Source of the DNA: Aurantiochytrium sp. KH105
Taxonomy: Eukaryota; Sar; Bigyra; Thraustochytrida; Thraustochytriidae
Direction: 5' to 3'
Assembly (NCBI GenBank): GCA_003116975.1
Contig: BGKB01000017.1
Location: 744,001-808,000, forward strand
Length of the DNA stretch: 64,000 nucleotides
Part shown: piece by piece, positions 38,892-48,969 of the stretch
How the letters are laid out: each line of letters begins with the position of its first letter
Numbering within the stretch: position 1 is the stretch's first letter
Program-made: the position numbers and the translations under genes
The notes under the pieces: generated by a model
Seen by the model: the letters and a program-made list of their open reading frames with translations, nothing else
Told to the model about the DNA's origin: nothing
Database searches by the model: none

Positions 38892-40157
38892 ATGTGGCGG
38901 CCGCGGCCGTCGCCGCGGCAGAATGGGACTTGTGCAGAAACAGAAACAATGAACGCGCGTCCTCGAGGACGCAACTTCTCTGTCGCTCCGCGGCGGCAAG
39001 AACAAAGTACCGATGGTGGATCTCCTCGTCATCCCAACGTACGTCGAGCACCAAAGTCTGCCTGGAATCCGGCACCAACGCTGCGAGAAGAACTGAGGGC
39101 AATGGTTGCGCCCGAAAAGTCGAACCGAAGTTGTGCAGTTCTCGTGCATCAGCGTAGAAAGGTCTGCGCGACGCAGGCAGCAGCCTTGGCAGCTTCATTC
39201 ACCCGCTCGCATAACAATGCAGAAGAAAGGGATCATGATCATCATCTTGAAGTCGAAGGAGGAGATCGAGATGTAACGCAGAAACCCCGCGCACGCGTCG
39301 ATGCATCCTCGAGCGAAACACTTCGGCGATTACGCGATGCTCCGCAAGAAGCCCTCTTTCGCGCCGTTGAAAAGGGTGATATTCGTGGGTTTCGTCGCAC
39401 GCTACGCAGCAGCAATGTGTGGATCGACGCGCGTGGACCGCAAGATGAGACACCTCTGCTCGTTGCCGCCCGACTTGGTCATCTCGATTGCGTTCGGCAC
39501 TGTTTGGCGCGAGGTGCATTCGTGGACGCGCGCAATGCGAGCGGCGAGTCGGCGCTGCATCTTGCAAGCTATGCAGGCCATGCCGAGGTTGTTGAGCTGC
39601 TGCTCTGCGCAGCTGCGACTGTGCAGCCTTCCACCGAATTTGGCGAGACGGCACTTTTTTATGCAGCACGCAAGGGGTATGTACACATTGCACGCGCACT
39701 CATTCTACATGGTGATGATCCGTATCACGCTGATCGTTTCGGGGACACGGCACTCGCACAGTCACGTGATGCTGCCACGCGGTCGGCCATGGAGGCCGCC
39801 CACCGTGGATCTAGATCTTGTACGGGTGAACCGATTTGCACGCTTCAGCGAGCGCCTTTGGCGGTGCTCGCGCGTATCATGAGTTTCCTCGATGAAGACG
39901 AGTTTCGTGCAGCAGGAGCCGCAAGCGCCGCGTGGGCCGTGGCCGCACGGCGTGCTTCAGCGCGTCCAAGGCCCATGGCTATATTACGGAGGTCAGCGAG
40001 TCGCCCTCAGAGTTCACCAATGCTCTCTTCTTCGGCTCTTGTGGCAAGCGAGCGCCGTGATACGAGGCAGACGCGCGGGCCTTCGATCTCCTCAGCGCGC
40101 CAAGCGCGCGAGCGTTCGCGCATATTTCTCCCTGACAACCTCGACGTGCTCTTTTAG
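38892..40157 (+). CDS. Ankyrin-repeat protein with F-box-like segment
   Basis: The ATG at 38892 gives 421 residues; the frame is open back to a GTG at 38772, and ATG 38949 is an alternative start. The N-terminal ~160 residues are basic and unconserved. Four ankyrin-type repeats follow: EALFRAVEKGDIRGFRRTL, ETPLLVAARLGHLDCVRHCLARGA, ESALHLASYAGHAEVVELLLCAAA and ETALFYAARKGYVHIARALILHG. Next is an F-box-like stretch, LQRAPLAVLARIMSFLDEDEFRAAGAASAAWAVAARR. This order suggests a substrate adaptor for an SCF ubiquitin ligase, with the ankyrin repeats as the binding module. The F-box call is by eye and moderately secure. The C-terminus is Ser/Arg-rich. Confidence 0.78.
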   Translation: MWRPRPSPRQNGTCAETETMNARPRGRNFSVAPRRQEQSTDGGSPRHPNVRRAPKSAWNPAPTLREELRAMVAPEKSNRSCAVLVHQRRKVCATQAAALAASFTRSHNNAEERDHDHHLEVEGGDRDVTQKPRARVDASSSETLRRLRDAPQEALFRAVEKGDIRGFRRTLRSSNVWIDARGPQDETPLLVAARLGHLDCVRHCLARGAFVDARNASGESALHLASYAGHAEVVELLLCAAATVQPSTEFGETALFYAARKGYVHIARALILHGDDPYHADRFGDTALAQSRDAATRSAMEAAHRGSRSCTGEPICTLQRAPLAVLARIMSFLDEDEFRAAGAASAAWAVAARRASARPRPMAILRRSASRPQSSPMLSSSALVASERRDTRQTRGPSISSARQARERSRIFLPDNLDVLF

Positions 40158-41298
40158 TCTTTTGCAAGTCGGCGCTTGGAACAACAATTTTGTCTTCACC
40201 TCCTCTACGTCGAATATCTTTCTCCTTTGCTTTGTTTGCTGCTCGTTTCGCTTGTTTCCAAGCAAAAGCTCGGCTCATATTGTCTCTGACGATTCATGGC
40301 ATGCCATCACTCCCTCTTTTCAAGTTCAAGATCTTGACTCGGTCCACACGGAGCCTGACTCACTGTCACGAAGCGTCTCTCTCCTTTTCCCCTGACTCCG
40401 CATCGCCCGCTCGCCGGGAACACGCGCTCCGCGCCTCCAACGCTCCACTCCACGCAGCGTCCTTTTTCTTGCTCCAGCTGTGCCAGGGTCCCTAGGTGGT
40501 GTATGCACGCGTCAGCGGCTGCGGGCCCATTTTCGGCTTGGGTCTATCGTGACCCTCGACCGCGACAGCAACCCATGGCAAGATGCAAGATGCAACATGC
40601 AAGGGAGTCCGCAGAGCCAGGGCTGGCGATCGCGCGATTGCGATTGCGCGGCCGCGAGGCGTCCCTTGCTTTGCGGCTGCTCGCGATTGGGCGAGAAAGG
40701 CGTCGGCGCCGGCACCTGCATGCTAGCATGCACGTCGCGCAATCATCTCTCCAGAAGTAGACGCTGCTTCGCTGCTTTGGCTGCCGATTCCCTGCTCCCC
40801 GTGGAACTGGAACGTGCTCGCGGCGCAGTCGAGTCGAGCCTGCGCCGGCGGCCGGACGTCTGTTGCGCCTCGCCTCGCCTCGCCTGGCATCGAGAAGCAG
40901 CAGAGAAGCAGAGCAGAGCAGAGCAGAGCAGAGCGGAGCAGAGCAGAGCGAGTCTTGGCGACGTGGCACGCCTGAATGCTTTGATTGAACGGCATGCGCG
41001 AGCGTCACCTCGGCAGAGCCCCAACCTGAAGTCCGCGGACCCGGCGAGCGCCCTGCCTTGCACGCGGCCGCGCGCGCGCAGAGCTGCGAGGAGCGGCGGC
41101 CGGCGGGGCGAGGCGAGGGCGAGGGGGTGTCGCCCTGGCCGCGGCTGCGCGCGCGCTGGAGCGGCTGCGGCGCAGAGACTCGTTCATCCAGTTCACTTCA
41201 CTTCACTTCACTAGACTCGTCCCGAAGCCGCCGCCGCCGCGGTGGTCGAGGCGGAGCGCGCAGAGCGCGGGGCGAGGCGAGGGGAGGCGCGAGGCGCG
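40158..41298. other. Intergenic region with pentanucleotide arrays
   Basis: This 1.1-kb gap contains a GAGCA array (about 40908-40950) and a CACTT array (about 41189-41212). Overlapping open frames on both strands are compositional. No homology-bearing frame was found. Confidence 0.55.
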
Positions 41299-41796
41299 AT
41301 GGGGCTCTCGAGGGATGCTTTTCCCATCATCACGCGGCGAGAAGGCGCGGTGCGCATGGCGATTGGCGTCGCGCTGCTCGTCGCCGCGGTCTACGGATAC
41401 TGGCTGCCAGAGCCGGGCAAGCTGCCGTTTGAGATGAGCTATGGGCGCGCCGTGACGTTCACCTTGACGGGGACTGTGTTCTTCTCGACGGGCAAAAACC
41501 AAGAGTGTATCATGATCATCCGCGGGCTTTACAACTTGGACGGCCGCGGATACCGTCATATCCCCGAGGAGTACAAGGAGTTTGCGGACGCGAAGCGCGT
41601 CGGTTTGCTACGACACCTCTTCTCCGTCTTTTCAAGTGTGACTTGTCTCGTCCTGCTCTTGACGTTCTTGGCCGGGGCGCTCGATCTGCAGCATATTCTC
41701 GAGGTCATTTCCTCCATAGCGTGGATCTTGGCCATCATGTTTACTAATCTGTACACCAAGAGCACCATCAAAGGTCAGCTGGAAGCCGCATCGTAG
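41299..41796 (+). CDS. Small multi-pass membrane protein, unknown family
   Basis: The ATG at 41299 gives 165 residues. I do not recognise the family. Three clear hydrophobic segments are visible (MAIGVALLVAAVYGYWL near residues 20-36; LFSVFSSVTCLVLLLTFLAGAL near 105-126; ILEVISSIAWILAIMFTNLY near 132-151). A weaker one (AVTFTLTGTVFFSTG) suggests a four-helix topology with a ~35-residue loop containing GLYNLDGRGYRHIPEEYKEFAD. The short C-terminus is KSTIKGQLEAAS. There are no cysteines in a metal-binding arrangement and no signal cleavage site. The sequence looks genuinely coding (balanced composition, membrane pattern), but its role is unknown. Confidence 0.75.
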   Translation: MGLSRDAFPIITRREGAVRMAIGVALLVAAVYGYWLPEPGKLPFEMSYGRAVTFTLTGTVFFSTGKNQECIMIIRGLYNLDGRGYRHIPEEYKEFADAKRVGLLRHLFSVFSSVTCLVLLLTFLAGALDLQHILEVISSIAWILAIMFTNLYTKSTIKGQLEAAS

Positions 41797-42988
41797 TTTG
41801 ACAGCAGAGCGTCCAGCGAGCGAACGAGCGAGGCACCGCGAGGTAGCGAGAGGCACCGAGAGCGCTTTGTCCTCGCCCTTCATTCTTCAATCTTCATCCG
41901 CCCGACGTGCAATTCCCTGGTTGCTCGCCCATTCGCAAGCTTTAACTTTATTATATCTCACGTTCGTGTTTTATCTTCATGCCCGTGTCCATGTCCATGT
42001 TCATGTCTGTGTCCGTGTTAACGAACAAGGAAGAGACGGCGCCATGCGAGCTGACCCGAGCCGCTCGCGTGGGCTAAACAAAACCAGGTTTGAGTCGACA
42101 ACGTTTTCGCACCGAGGCCTCCCTCCCCTCCTCCTTTCCCCTCCCCCCCCCTAAAAAAAACAAGCCACTCTGCAAAAGGAATGCTAGCAGTTCCGTCGCG
42201 ACTCACCCCATCCTCAATTCGCTGTCAATCCAACTCAACCCAATAATAATTGCCCTTCGTCCCGCATCCGCAGCCCCCTTGACCCCTGCTTTTTTTACTC
42301 CATCATGACGATCGCCCAGCTCCGGCCTCGCCCTGCTCCGCCGAGTCCCCGGCGGCGGCGGCCGAGCGGGGAACACGGAAGCTTCGGGCGGGCGCAAGTG
42401 GACTATGCGGCGGCGCAAGTGGACTACGCGGCGGCGCAAGTGGGCGCGCGCGGGCGCAAGTGGAGAATGGCGCCCGGGCCCAAACCTCGAAAACAAACGA
42501 GCACCGCGCCCTCCGCCCCGCGCGCGCAGGCAGAGACCGCGGCGCGGCGGCCGGCGCAGCGCGGCGCGGCGCGGCGGAGTCCACGCGGCGGGGTCTGCGC
42601 AGCGCGTCGCAGCGCAGCGCGGCAGGCGCAGGCGCGCCGGGCCCGCCATCGGCCGCGGCGTCTCGGTCCATCTGCTGGTCTCTCCGGCCCTGCGCCGATC
42701 GACAATTCAATCTTAGGCCGAACGAGCTCGCTCGCCCGCTCACGAAGCCGCGGCCGGCGGGCGCGCAACGCGCGGCATCCCTTGGCGCACCGGAGGGCGC
42801 AGCGTGCACAGGAGCGAGCTCCGCAGAGAGTTCCTACTCGCGCACGGCCAGCTTCGCCGAGCAGGAGAGTTTTGCTCTTTTCTTCACTTCCACGCACTCC
42901 TTAGAGGCGTACTCCGACGAGCGAGCGAGCGAGCCAGCAAAACGGCTTGGGCTTGAGGCTCGAGGTATAGGCGAGACACGCGCGAACC
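41797..42988. other. Intergenic region with a ~21-base tandem repeat
   Basis: A 1.2-kb gap. About 42393-42446 holds tandem units of roughly 21 bases containing GGCGCAAGTGGACTA, with a degenerate fourth unit to about 42465. The other long frames are GC-driven. The right part is the presumed promoter of the myristoylated ankyrin gene. Confidence 0.6.
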
Positions 42989-44176
42989 ATGGGCAATGGC
43001 GTGTCCGACATGTGCTGCAGACTGCGGTCGGCAGCGCAAAAGGGAAGGAAAGAAGAGTGCGTGCAATTTCTCAAGGAGGGCGCCCCTGTGACATGCCAGG
43101 ACAACCTGTACAAATCGACAGCTCTCCACGAGGCGTGCCGGTTTGGACATCACGAGGTGGCATGCCTTCTGATCAAATATCATGCCGACGTCAACGCGCT
43201 GGACTGCATCGGACACACGCCGCTGTTTTCTGCAGCCAAGGGCGGATACAACTCGATCGTTAACCTCCTCATTGAACGAGGTGCGGACGTGAATATTGTC
43301 TCGCACAAGGGCAAGACTGCGCTTCACAGCGCCATGGAAAATGGACACAAGGTGGTCACTCTCTTGCTTCTCGAAGCTGGAGCGAAGCTAGACGCACGCG
43401 ACTGCGAAGGCCGAACGCCACCCCAGCTCGCTGCCCAGAGCGGAACCTTGCAGGCCTTGGTCACCTGCAAACTCGTACTGGAGAACTCGCAAAGTTCCAA
43501 AACAGTGGACAGTATCATTGACGTTGGTGATCCAAGGATTCCTGCCCGTGCTCGCGTGTTATTGCACGCGTGGCAGGTTGCCGCCAAGATCGGCAAGGCT
43601 TTCCCTGTCCCGAAAACGAGTGCATTCGAGGCTGAATCGGATGAGCCTCTGCGAGCCTTTTTCAACTCGCTAAAAATGAGTCCGGTCGAGCGCAAGGTAG
43701 CTATGCAAGCTTGTGCCAAGCGCAAGCGAGAATTGGGGACTGAGGCTGCTGCGGAAGCCGTAACCAATACTCGTGGGACACAAGATGAACGCGAGGGACA
43801 CGGGCGCTGTCGACGACGACTCTCACAAGGTGACCCAGACTTGGCTACCTCCCCTGCAGAAGATTCATCAAGACACCACGAGAGCGATGCGTCATCTGGC
43901 TTACAAAGCGCGCGACGAGCAGAGTGCCCTCTTTCCCATGCGCATGCAGAGCAAGGACAGGGCCCTGCGCAGCCTCCTTCGTCCGTTCCTGCTTCTTCTT
44001 CTTCAACTTCTTCTGCTTCGTCGACTTCAACTTCGATCGAGCAGGCGCCAGTCGTGGCAAGCGAAAGAAGAAGGAACTTTTACGAGACAGGCGATCTCGT
44101 CACGCCGGGTATGGACGATTCGCCAGACCGAAGTATTGTGACCTCATCTTTTGGGGAGGAGTCAAAGATCGCATAA
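42989..44176 (+). CDS. Ankyrin-repeat protein with N-myristoylation signal
   Basis: The ATG at 42989 gives 395 residues. The start MGNGVSDMCCRL fits an N-myristoylation site (Gly2, Ser6), with adjacent cysteines suited to palmitoylation, so membrane attachment is predicted. Four to five ankyrin repeats occupy about residues 8-155 (STALHEACRFGHHEVACLLIKYHADVN, HTPLFSAAKGGYNSIVNLLIERGADVN, KTALHSAMENGHKVVTLLLLEAGAKLD, RTPPQLAAQSGTLQALVTCKLVLE). The remainder is charged and Ser-rich with no known domain. The ankyrin stack probably binds a partner at the membrane; the partner is unknown. Confidence 0.87.
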   Translation: MGNGVSDMCCRLRSAAQKGRKEECVQFLKEGAPVTCQDNLYKSTALHEACRFGHHEVACLLIKYHADVNALDCIGHTPLFSAAKGGYNSIVNLLIERGADVNIVSHKGKTALHSAMENGHKVVTLLLLEAGAKLDARDCEGRTPPQLAAQSGTLQALVTCKLVLENSQSSKTVDSIIDVGDPRIPARARVLLHAWQVAAKIGKAFPVPKTSAFEAESDEPLRAFFNSLKMSPVERKVAMQACAKRKRELGTEAAAEAVTNTRGTQDEREGHGRCRRRLSQGDPDLATSPAEDSSRHHESDASSGLQSARRAECPLSHAHAEQGQGPAQPPSSVPASSSSTSSASSTSTSIEQAPVVASERRRNFYETGDLVTPGMDDSPDRSIVTSSFGEESKIA

Positions 44177-44723
44177 TTCTCCCACAACCGTGGTTGACGC
44201 GAGGCGCAAGCTCTTTATGTAATTAACTTTCTTCAGCCAACCTGCCAGCCAACCAAGCAACCAACCAAACAAGGAATACAAAGCTGAAGAGAAGAATCAA
44301 ATCAAGAGCGCCCGGGGTTTTCGTGTGTCTGTGTTATCCTATTGATCTCGCCGCTGTCGCCACCGCCGTCGCCACCGTTACCTTCACCGCCCATCCATTT
44401 CAATTTTGAGTACAAGACGATCGACCAAGTCCTGCCTGGTCTGGGTTGTGCGTTAATGCAAACAGCAAGCAAGCAAGCAAGCAAAGCGCTATTTCCAACC
44501 TTTTTTTCTTTTCTCTCGAGACTGTATTGCCCGTCGTATATACTGTACTGGTACTGCCCTTTGATCATTTTCATCGTTTATGCCCGTTCTTGCTTGTTGC
44601 CCGTCCATGAGTGCACGCGAGGAGAGCGCGCTTTTCTTGAGCGAGCGAAAAAGCACAACGCTCTTCCCTCTCGCGCGCTCGGTCCCAATGTTTGCCGCCA
44701 TGGAAGCATCGTCTCGCGCATTT
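44177..44723. other. Gap between convergent ankyrin and Sec12 genes
   Basis: It contains CAACCAAC-type repeats (about 44240-44275) and an AAGC array (about 44464-44482). No gene was recognised; it probably comprises both 3' UTRs. Confidence 0.55.
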
Positions 44724-46214
44724 TTAAAGTTCGCTGTGCGAGCCGTCGACGTCTGCTGAATCCGAAAAGAGAGCAACGCGTACAAAGATGACCAAGAGGA
44801 CGAGCAGCAGCGGCACAAAGATACGCATGAACCACGAAACACGAGCAGCTTCGCCAGGAATCATGGCCATCGTCTTGTCCATGGACCCGGTCACAACGTA
44901 ATGCTTGGAGCTGTTAGCGGGGTTGGGAAGCGCCGAGAGGCCCGTGACGGGCAGACTGTGCACCTCGTCCATATGGGCAAGGTTTCGCAGCGACTCAAAG
45001 TCGTGCAAGGTGAGCCCGCCAGCAGCGTCGGCGACGCTAATCATTGGCGGATGCACATGCATGGTGGTGGCCAGACCCTTGAGGACGCGAGCCGACTTGC
45101 GCAAAACCCATTGGCGGGGCGAGCTGGCGCTCGCGTCACGTACGAACTCGACGATAAACGAGTTGCCACCGCGACCAGGCTTGGCCTGGAGCGTGAGAAG
45201 ACGCTCATCCGTGAGGAAGCGACACCGGCGAAACACCATTCCCGCTGCCTGATCCGAAGGGATAATTTGCAGGACCTTGCCGTCTGCAACGTTCCATATT
45301 CTACACGTGTTGTCACCCGAGGCCGTAACGAGGAGCTTGCCAGAGGGTGAAAAGTGCAAGTCTTTGATGCCCTTCGAATGACCCACAAGATTGAGCTTGC
45401 GCTCCACGGAAAGTGTGTAGGCTGATCCCTCGTCCTTTTCTTCGCTTGCAGCAGCCTCTTTTTCGTCCGTCTCTGTTGCGGGCGTCTCGCTTTCCGTCTC
45501 GGGTGCGGGAGTAGGTGGCTCCGTGCTGGTGTCTTGCGCTGCATCATCTGCACTTGCATCTGGCTGTTGATCTTGCTCCTTTTCTTTGGAGGGCTCATCA
45601 GATCCTGGCCCGTGCTGTAATTCGACACCCTTTTCCTCGATCTTGGCGCTTGCTGGAGCCTTTGGCGAGTCAGAAGTATCTTCTCCCCTTTCCTTCTCTT
45701 GCACCTTTGTGGTCACTGTTACCTTCCAGAGGCCGGCTGTGGTATCGTCACCGCCCGTTGCGAGCAAGGTGCTGTCGGTGGGGCAAAAGCGGGCTACGTT
45801 TTGGCACGGCGGCGTGGAGTCGTCAATGGGCACATCCGTGTCAAAGAAACCAATCTCTTGCAGCTCGCGCGCCTCTTTGTCATAGCGCAGTATGAGGCAG
45901 CCTCCCTCGAGACTACTTGCAACAAGCTCCATGTTGGGTGCCACATCGACGGTGGTGCACAATCGCAAACCCGTGTTAAAGGCAAAGTGCTGCTTGATGC
46001 ACGGGTCATTCTGCTCGTTGTGCTCGAGCGCGAAACCGGTAATGAAGTTGCCCACCCCGGACCGCGCCGCGCCGCCTCCGCCGACGTTCAAGAGAACCTT
46101 TTGCGGTGCGTCGTCTTTGTTCTTTCCCTCGTCTCCGCTTCGGACCTCAATGGCGCCATCGCTAATGGCAAACACGGGGAACTTGACCGCCGCGTTCACG
46201 TGCTGCTTGCCCAT
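44724..46214 (-). CDS. Sec12/PREB-like Sar1 guanine nucleotide exchange factor
   Basis: Sec12 activates Sar1 at ER exit sites to start COPII coat assembly. The ATG at 46214 gives 496 residues. Diagnostic is the potassium-binding K-loop near residues 45-56 (VGGGGAARSGVGN), corresponding to GGGGAAKTGIKN in human PREB. WD repeats follow (LLATGGDDTTAGLWKV; LNLVGHSKGIKDLHFSPSGKLLVTASGDNTCRIWNV), split by an acidic insertion (about residues 175-265). One hydrophobic segment near residues 461-483 (WFMRIFVPLLLVLLVIFVRVALF) anchors the protein with the propeller in the cytosol and a short lumenal tail. The tail ends HSEL, an HDEL-like tetrapeptide that could act in ER retrieval. Confidence 0.9.
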   Translation of the reverse strand: MGKQHVNAAVKFPVFAISDGAIEVRSGDEGKNKDDAPQKVLLNVGGGGAARSGVGNFITGFALEHNEQNDPCIKQHFAFNTGLRLCTTVDVAPNMELVASSLEGGCLILRYDKEARELQEIGFFDTDVPIDDSTPPCQNVARFCPTDSTLLATGGDDTTAGLWKVTVTTKVQEKERGEDTSDSPKAPASAKIEEKGVELQHGPGSDEPSKEKEQDQQPDASADDAAQDTSTEPPTPAPETESETPATETDEKEAAASEEKDEGSAYTLSVERKLNLVGHSKGIKDLHFSPSGKLLVTASGDNTCRIWNVADGKVLQIIPSDQAAGMVFRRCRFLTDERLLTLQAKPGRGGNSFIVEFVRDASASSPRQWVLRKSARVLKGLATTMHVHPPMISVADAAGGLTLHDFESLRNLAHMDEVHSLPVTGLSALPNPANSSKHYVVTGSMDKTMAMIPGEAARVSWFMRIFVPLLLVLLVIFVRVALFSDSADVDGSHSEL

Positions 46215-48132
46215 TTTCGCGCGCGCAGCGGCGCAAGGCCCCGAGCGTCGCGCACACCGACGGGCCCGCTTGCCGGACGGAGGCTGATCTCGACGTGGCC
46301 TTTCGCCCTGCGCGATTCCAACGCTCAGTCGCTGTTGCTCACGTCGCCGCGCAGCACTGCGCAGCGCAGCGCAGAGCGGCGCAGGCTACCTGCGCGTCTG
46401 CCTGCCGCCTCGAGCCGCGGCGTCCGCTCCGGCGTTCCCTTGGTTTCTGCTGCTGCTGCTGCTGCTAATACAGCGGCCGCTGGCGCTGCGCGAAAGTATG
46501 CGCACACAACACACGCAAGATAGCCTATGCGAATAGCCTAAGTAGCGTGAGGCAGAACCTCGATTCTCGAGGTGAATGTAGTATACGACTACTGTTCTTA
46601 ACTATCGTCGTCGCGCCATGCTCGCTGCTCCGAGGCAGAGTGGAGAAGGGCCTCATGCATGCAATGCAACACTCTTGAATGGGTGTTGGGTTTGCTTGCA
46701 CGTTTGTAGTATTAGCTAGGTATACATACATACGTACGTACGTACCTTGCCTTTGTGATAGGCCTACATACGTCTGGAGCTCGGCAAGCATCGAAAGGCG
46801 ACCTTTGAATGGAACGCACCGTCAGAAACTGAAAAGGGGGGTTGGGTGGCCAAGAGCAGGTTTTCTTGGGAACTCTCTTAGCTTGGCATCGGAAAACAAG
46901 ATGAGTTTATCTGAAGACAAGAGAGTTTACCTGAAGAAAAGGCTTGCGAAGATAGCGCCCCCCCCCCCACCACCATGGCCATGCAGACGGCCAAGTAGAG
47001 TCAATTTTGCAAATGCTTGCATGCGACTGCGAATGACATCGCTCCATAGCTTCCTCGCATCAAAAGTATGCTTTTGCTCCAAGGCAAAACTATGCGTTAC
47101 GTTTCCGGTGGCACTGGCAGTGGCAGTCACTGGCACAGAAACAACGTCCAGAATCGTCCGACCAACGTCCGACTGCGCAAGCAGTCTAAAAGATCTTCGC
47201 CCGAGTAGGCTACCTACCGTATGCCGAGGTAGTAAGTAGGCTGCGTGAGCAGATGGGTCGCATGGGTGTGTGTGATCATAGGATGGTGGACTTGGACACG
47301 GGATAGCCGTTCCACAGTCTACAGAGTCGTTGACACGCAATTTCGCCGCATTGACAGAGAGGCCGTTGCATGGTTTATCGCATGCTATACATGCATGCCA
47401 CCCACACAACGCCACCGTGTGCGATGGCTCATGAGAGCTGGCGGACCACACCTTGCCGTCTCATTCATTCATTCATTCATTCGCCAAGAAAATTCCCCTT
47501 TGGTGAAAAACCAAACGGACCAAGCATCCATTTCTTGTCGTGAGTCTCAGCGCCTCGTGCCGCGCCTAGCGCATTCTCATCCGCCGACACTCCGCCCGGT
47601 CCGCGTCCATTTCCGCGTCGAGCTCCGCATCCACACTCGCCTTTGGTGCATGCGCGCGTGCACCAAAGGCACGCCCCGGTCTCGTGCACGCGCATTCCCG
47701 ACTTTCCCCGCGCGCGGCCACTGCGCTATCCGCGCATTCCCGACTTGCGGCGGCGCCCGCACAGTCGAGTTCCGGCGGCCGGCCGTCCGCCCCGTCGGGC
47801 TGGCTTGGCTGCCTCCTCCCCCTGCAGGGGGCAGAGAGAGAGGGAGAGAGAGAAAGCGGCTCCACCGAATACCCGACTTGCGGCGCGCGGAGGCGCACTT
47901 GCGTGGCGCGGATAGGCACTTGCGGCGGCGCTGCGGAAGGGCGCAGAGAGGCAGGGGGAGAGAGAGAGACGATGCGCGCACACCGCGCTCGACGCGCACA
48001 CGGCGAGGCCATTCGCGAGACGCGAGGGCGGTGGCCGTGCACACGCACGCGCTCGCGCACGCGCACGCTTTGGAGGAGGAGGAGAAGGCGGCAGAGGCGG
48101 AACGCAGCGGCGCGGAGAGCAGGACCGGCGAC
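46215..48132. other. Intergenic region between Sec12 and guanylate kinase genes
   Basis: A 1.9-kb gap. It includes ACGT-type repeats (about 46724-46746), a C-run (about 46951-46960) and an ATTC array (about 47461-47482). The right end is GC-rich with GA repeats. The guanylate-kinase frame is open back to 47245 but has poor coding character before 48133. No further gene is supported. Confidence 0.5.
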
Positions 48133-48969
48133 ATGAACTCGGCGAGGAGCAAGGGCAGCAGCGGCAGCGCGGGGCTGAGTTTCCAGCAGGCGAGCGAGCT
48201 CAACTCGCGCAAGGACCTGCTCAAGGAGGAGCACGTCAAGTACGTGGAGGAGCACCCGGAGCTGAAGCACATCATGAGCGACTTCCTGAGCCAGGTGCTG
48301 CTGATCAAGCCGTCGAACATCTGCGCGTTCGCGCGGGACTATTTCGCCTCGCACATGGCCAAGGAAGACGGCGCGCGCCCCGTCATCCTGTGCGGTCCTT
48401 CGGGCGTGGGCAAGGGCACGCTCGTCAAGCGCCTTTTTCAGGACCACAGCGACGTCTTCGGACTCTCCGTCAGCCACACCACCCGCGCCCCGCGTGACGG
48501 CGAGGAGGACGGCGTCCACTACCACTTCACTGACCATGAGACCATGCAGGAGCGCATCGGTCGCGGCGAGTTCATCGAGTTTGCGCACGTCCACGGCAAC
48601 ATTTACGGCACCTCGGAGCAGGCTGTGCGCGACGTGTCCGCCAAGGGCAAGATCTGCATCCTCGAGATTGATATCCAGGGTGTGCGCAAGGTCCGCGAGG
48701 CCTCCTCGCTCAACCCCATTTGCATCTACATTGCGCCTCCCTCGTTTGAGATCCTCGAACAGCGTCTGCGCGATCGCGGCACCGAGGCTGAGGAGGACCT
48801 CCTGCGCCGCCTCAACAATGCGCGCGAGGAGATGGCCTGGCTCGAGGAGCCTGGCAACGTTGACGTCAAGGTCATCAACGATGACCTCGACCACGCCTAT
48901 GGTACGCTGCTCGACAGCCTCCGCGAGTGGTACCCGTCCCTGGAAAAGTCCATGTCTCTGAACAACTGA
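48133..48969 (+). CDS. Guanylate kinase with N-terminal RIIa/DPY-30-like docking domain
   Basis: Guanylate kinase converts GMP to GDP with ATP. The ATG at 48133 gives 278 residues; classical enzymes have about 200. Residues 82-272 are a full guanylate kinase: P-loop GPSGVGKGT, GMP-binding SHTTRAPRDGEEDGVHYHF, EFIEFAHVHGNIYGTS, LEIDIQGVRKVR, and lid-type RLRDRGTEAEEDLLRRLNNA. The extra N-terminus (about 30-75, LKEEHVKYVEEHPELKHIMS followed by DFLSQVLLIKPSNICAFARDYF) has the pattern of the RIIa/DPY-30 dimerisation-docking fold, seen in many axonemal proteins. This suggests anchoring of GDP production to a flagellar scaffold. The kinase call is firm; the docking domain is by eye. Confidence 0.93.
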   Translation: MNSARSKGSSGSAGLSFQQASELNSRKDLLKEEHVKYVEEHPELKHIMSDFLSQVLLIKPSNICAFARDYFASHMAKEDGARPVILCGPSGVGKGTLVKRLFQDHSDVFGLSVSHTTRAPRDGEEDGVHYHFTDHETMQERIGRGEFIEFAHVHGNIYGTSEQAVRDVSAKGKICILEIDIQGVRKVREASSLNPICIYIAPPSFEILEQRLRDRGTEAEEDLLRRLNNAREEMAWLEEPGNVDVKVINDDLDHAYGTLLDSLREWYPSLEKSMSLNN

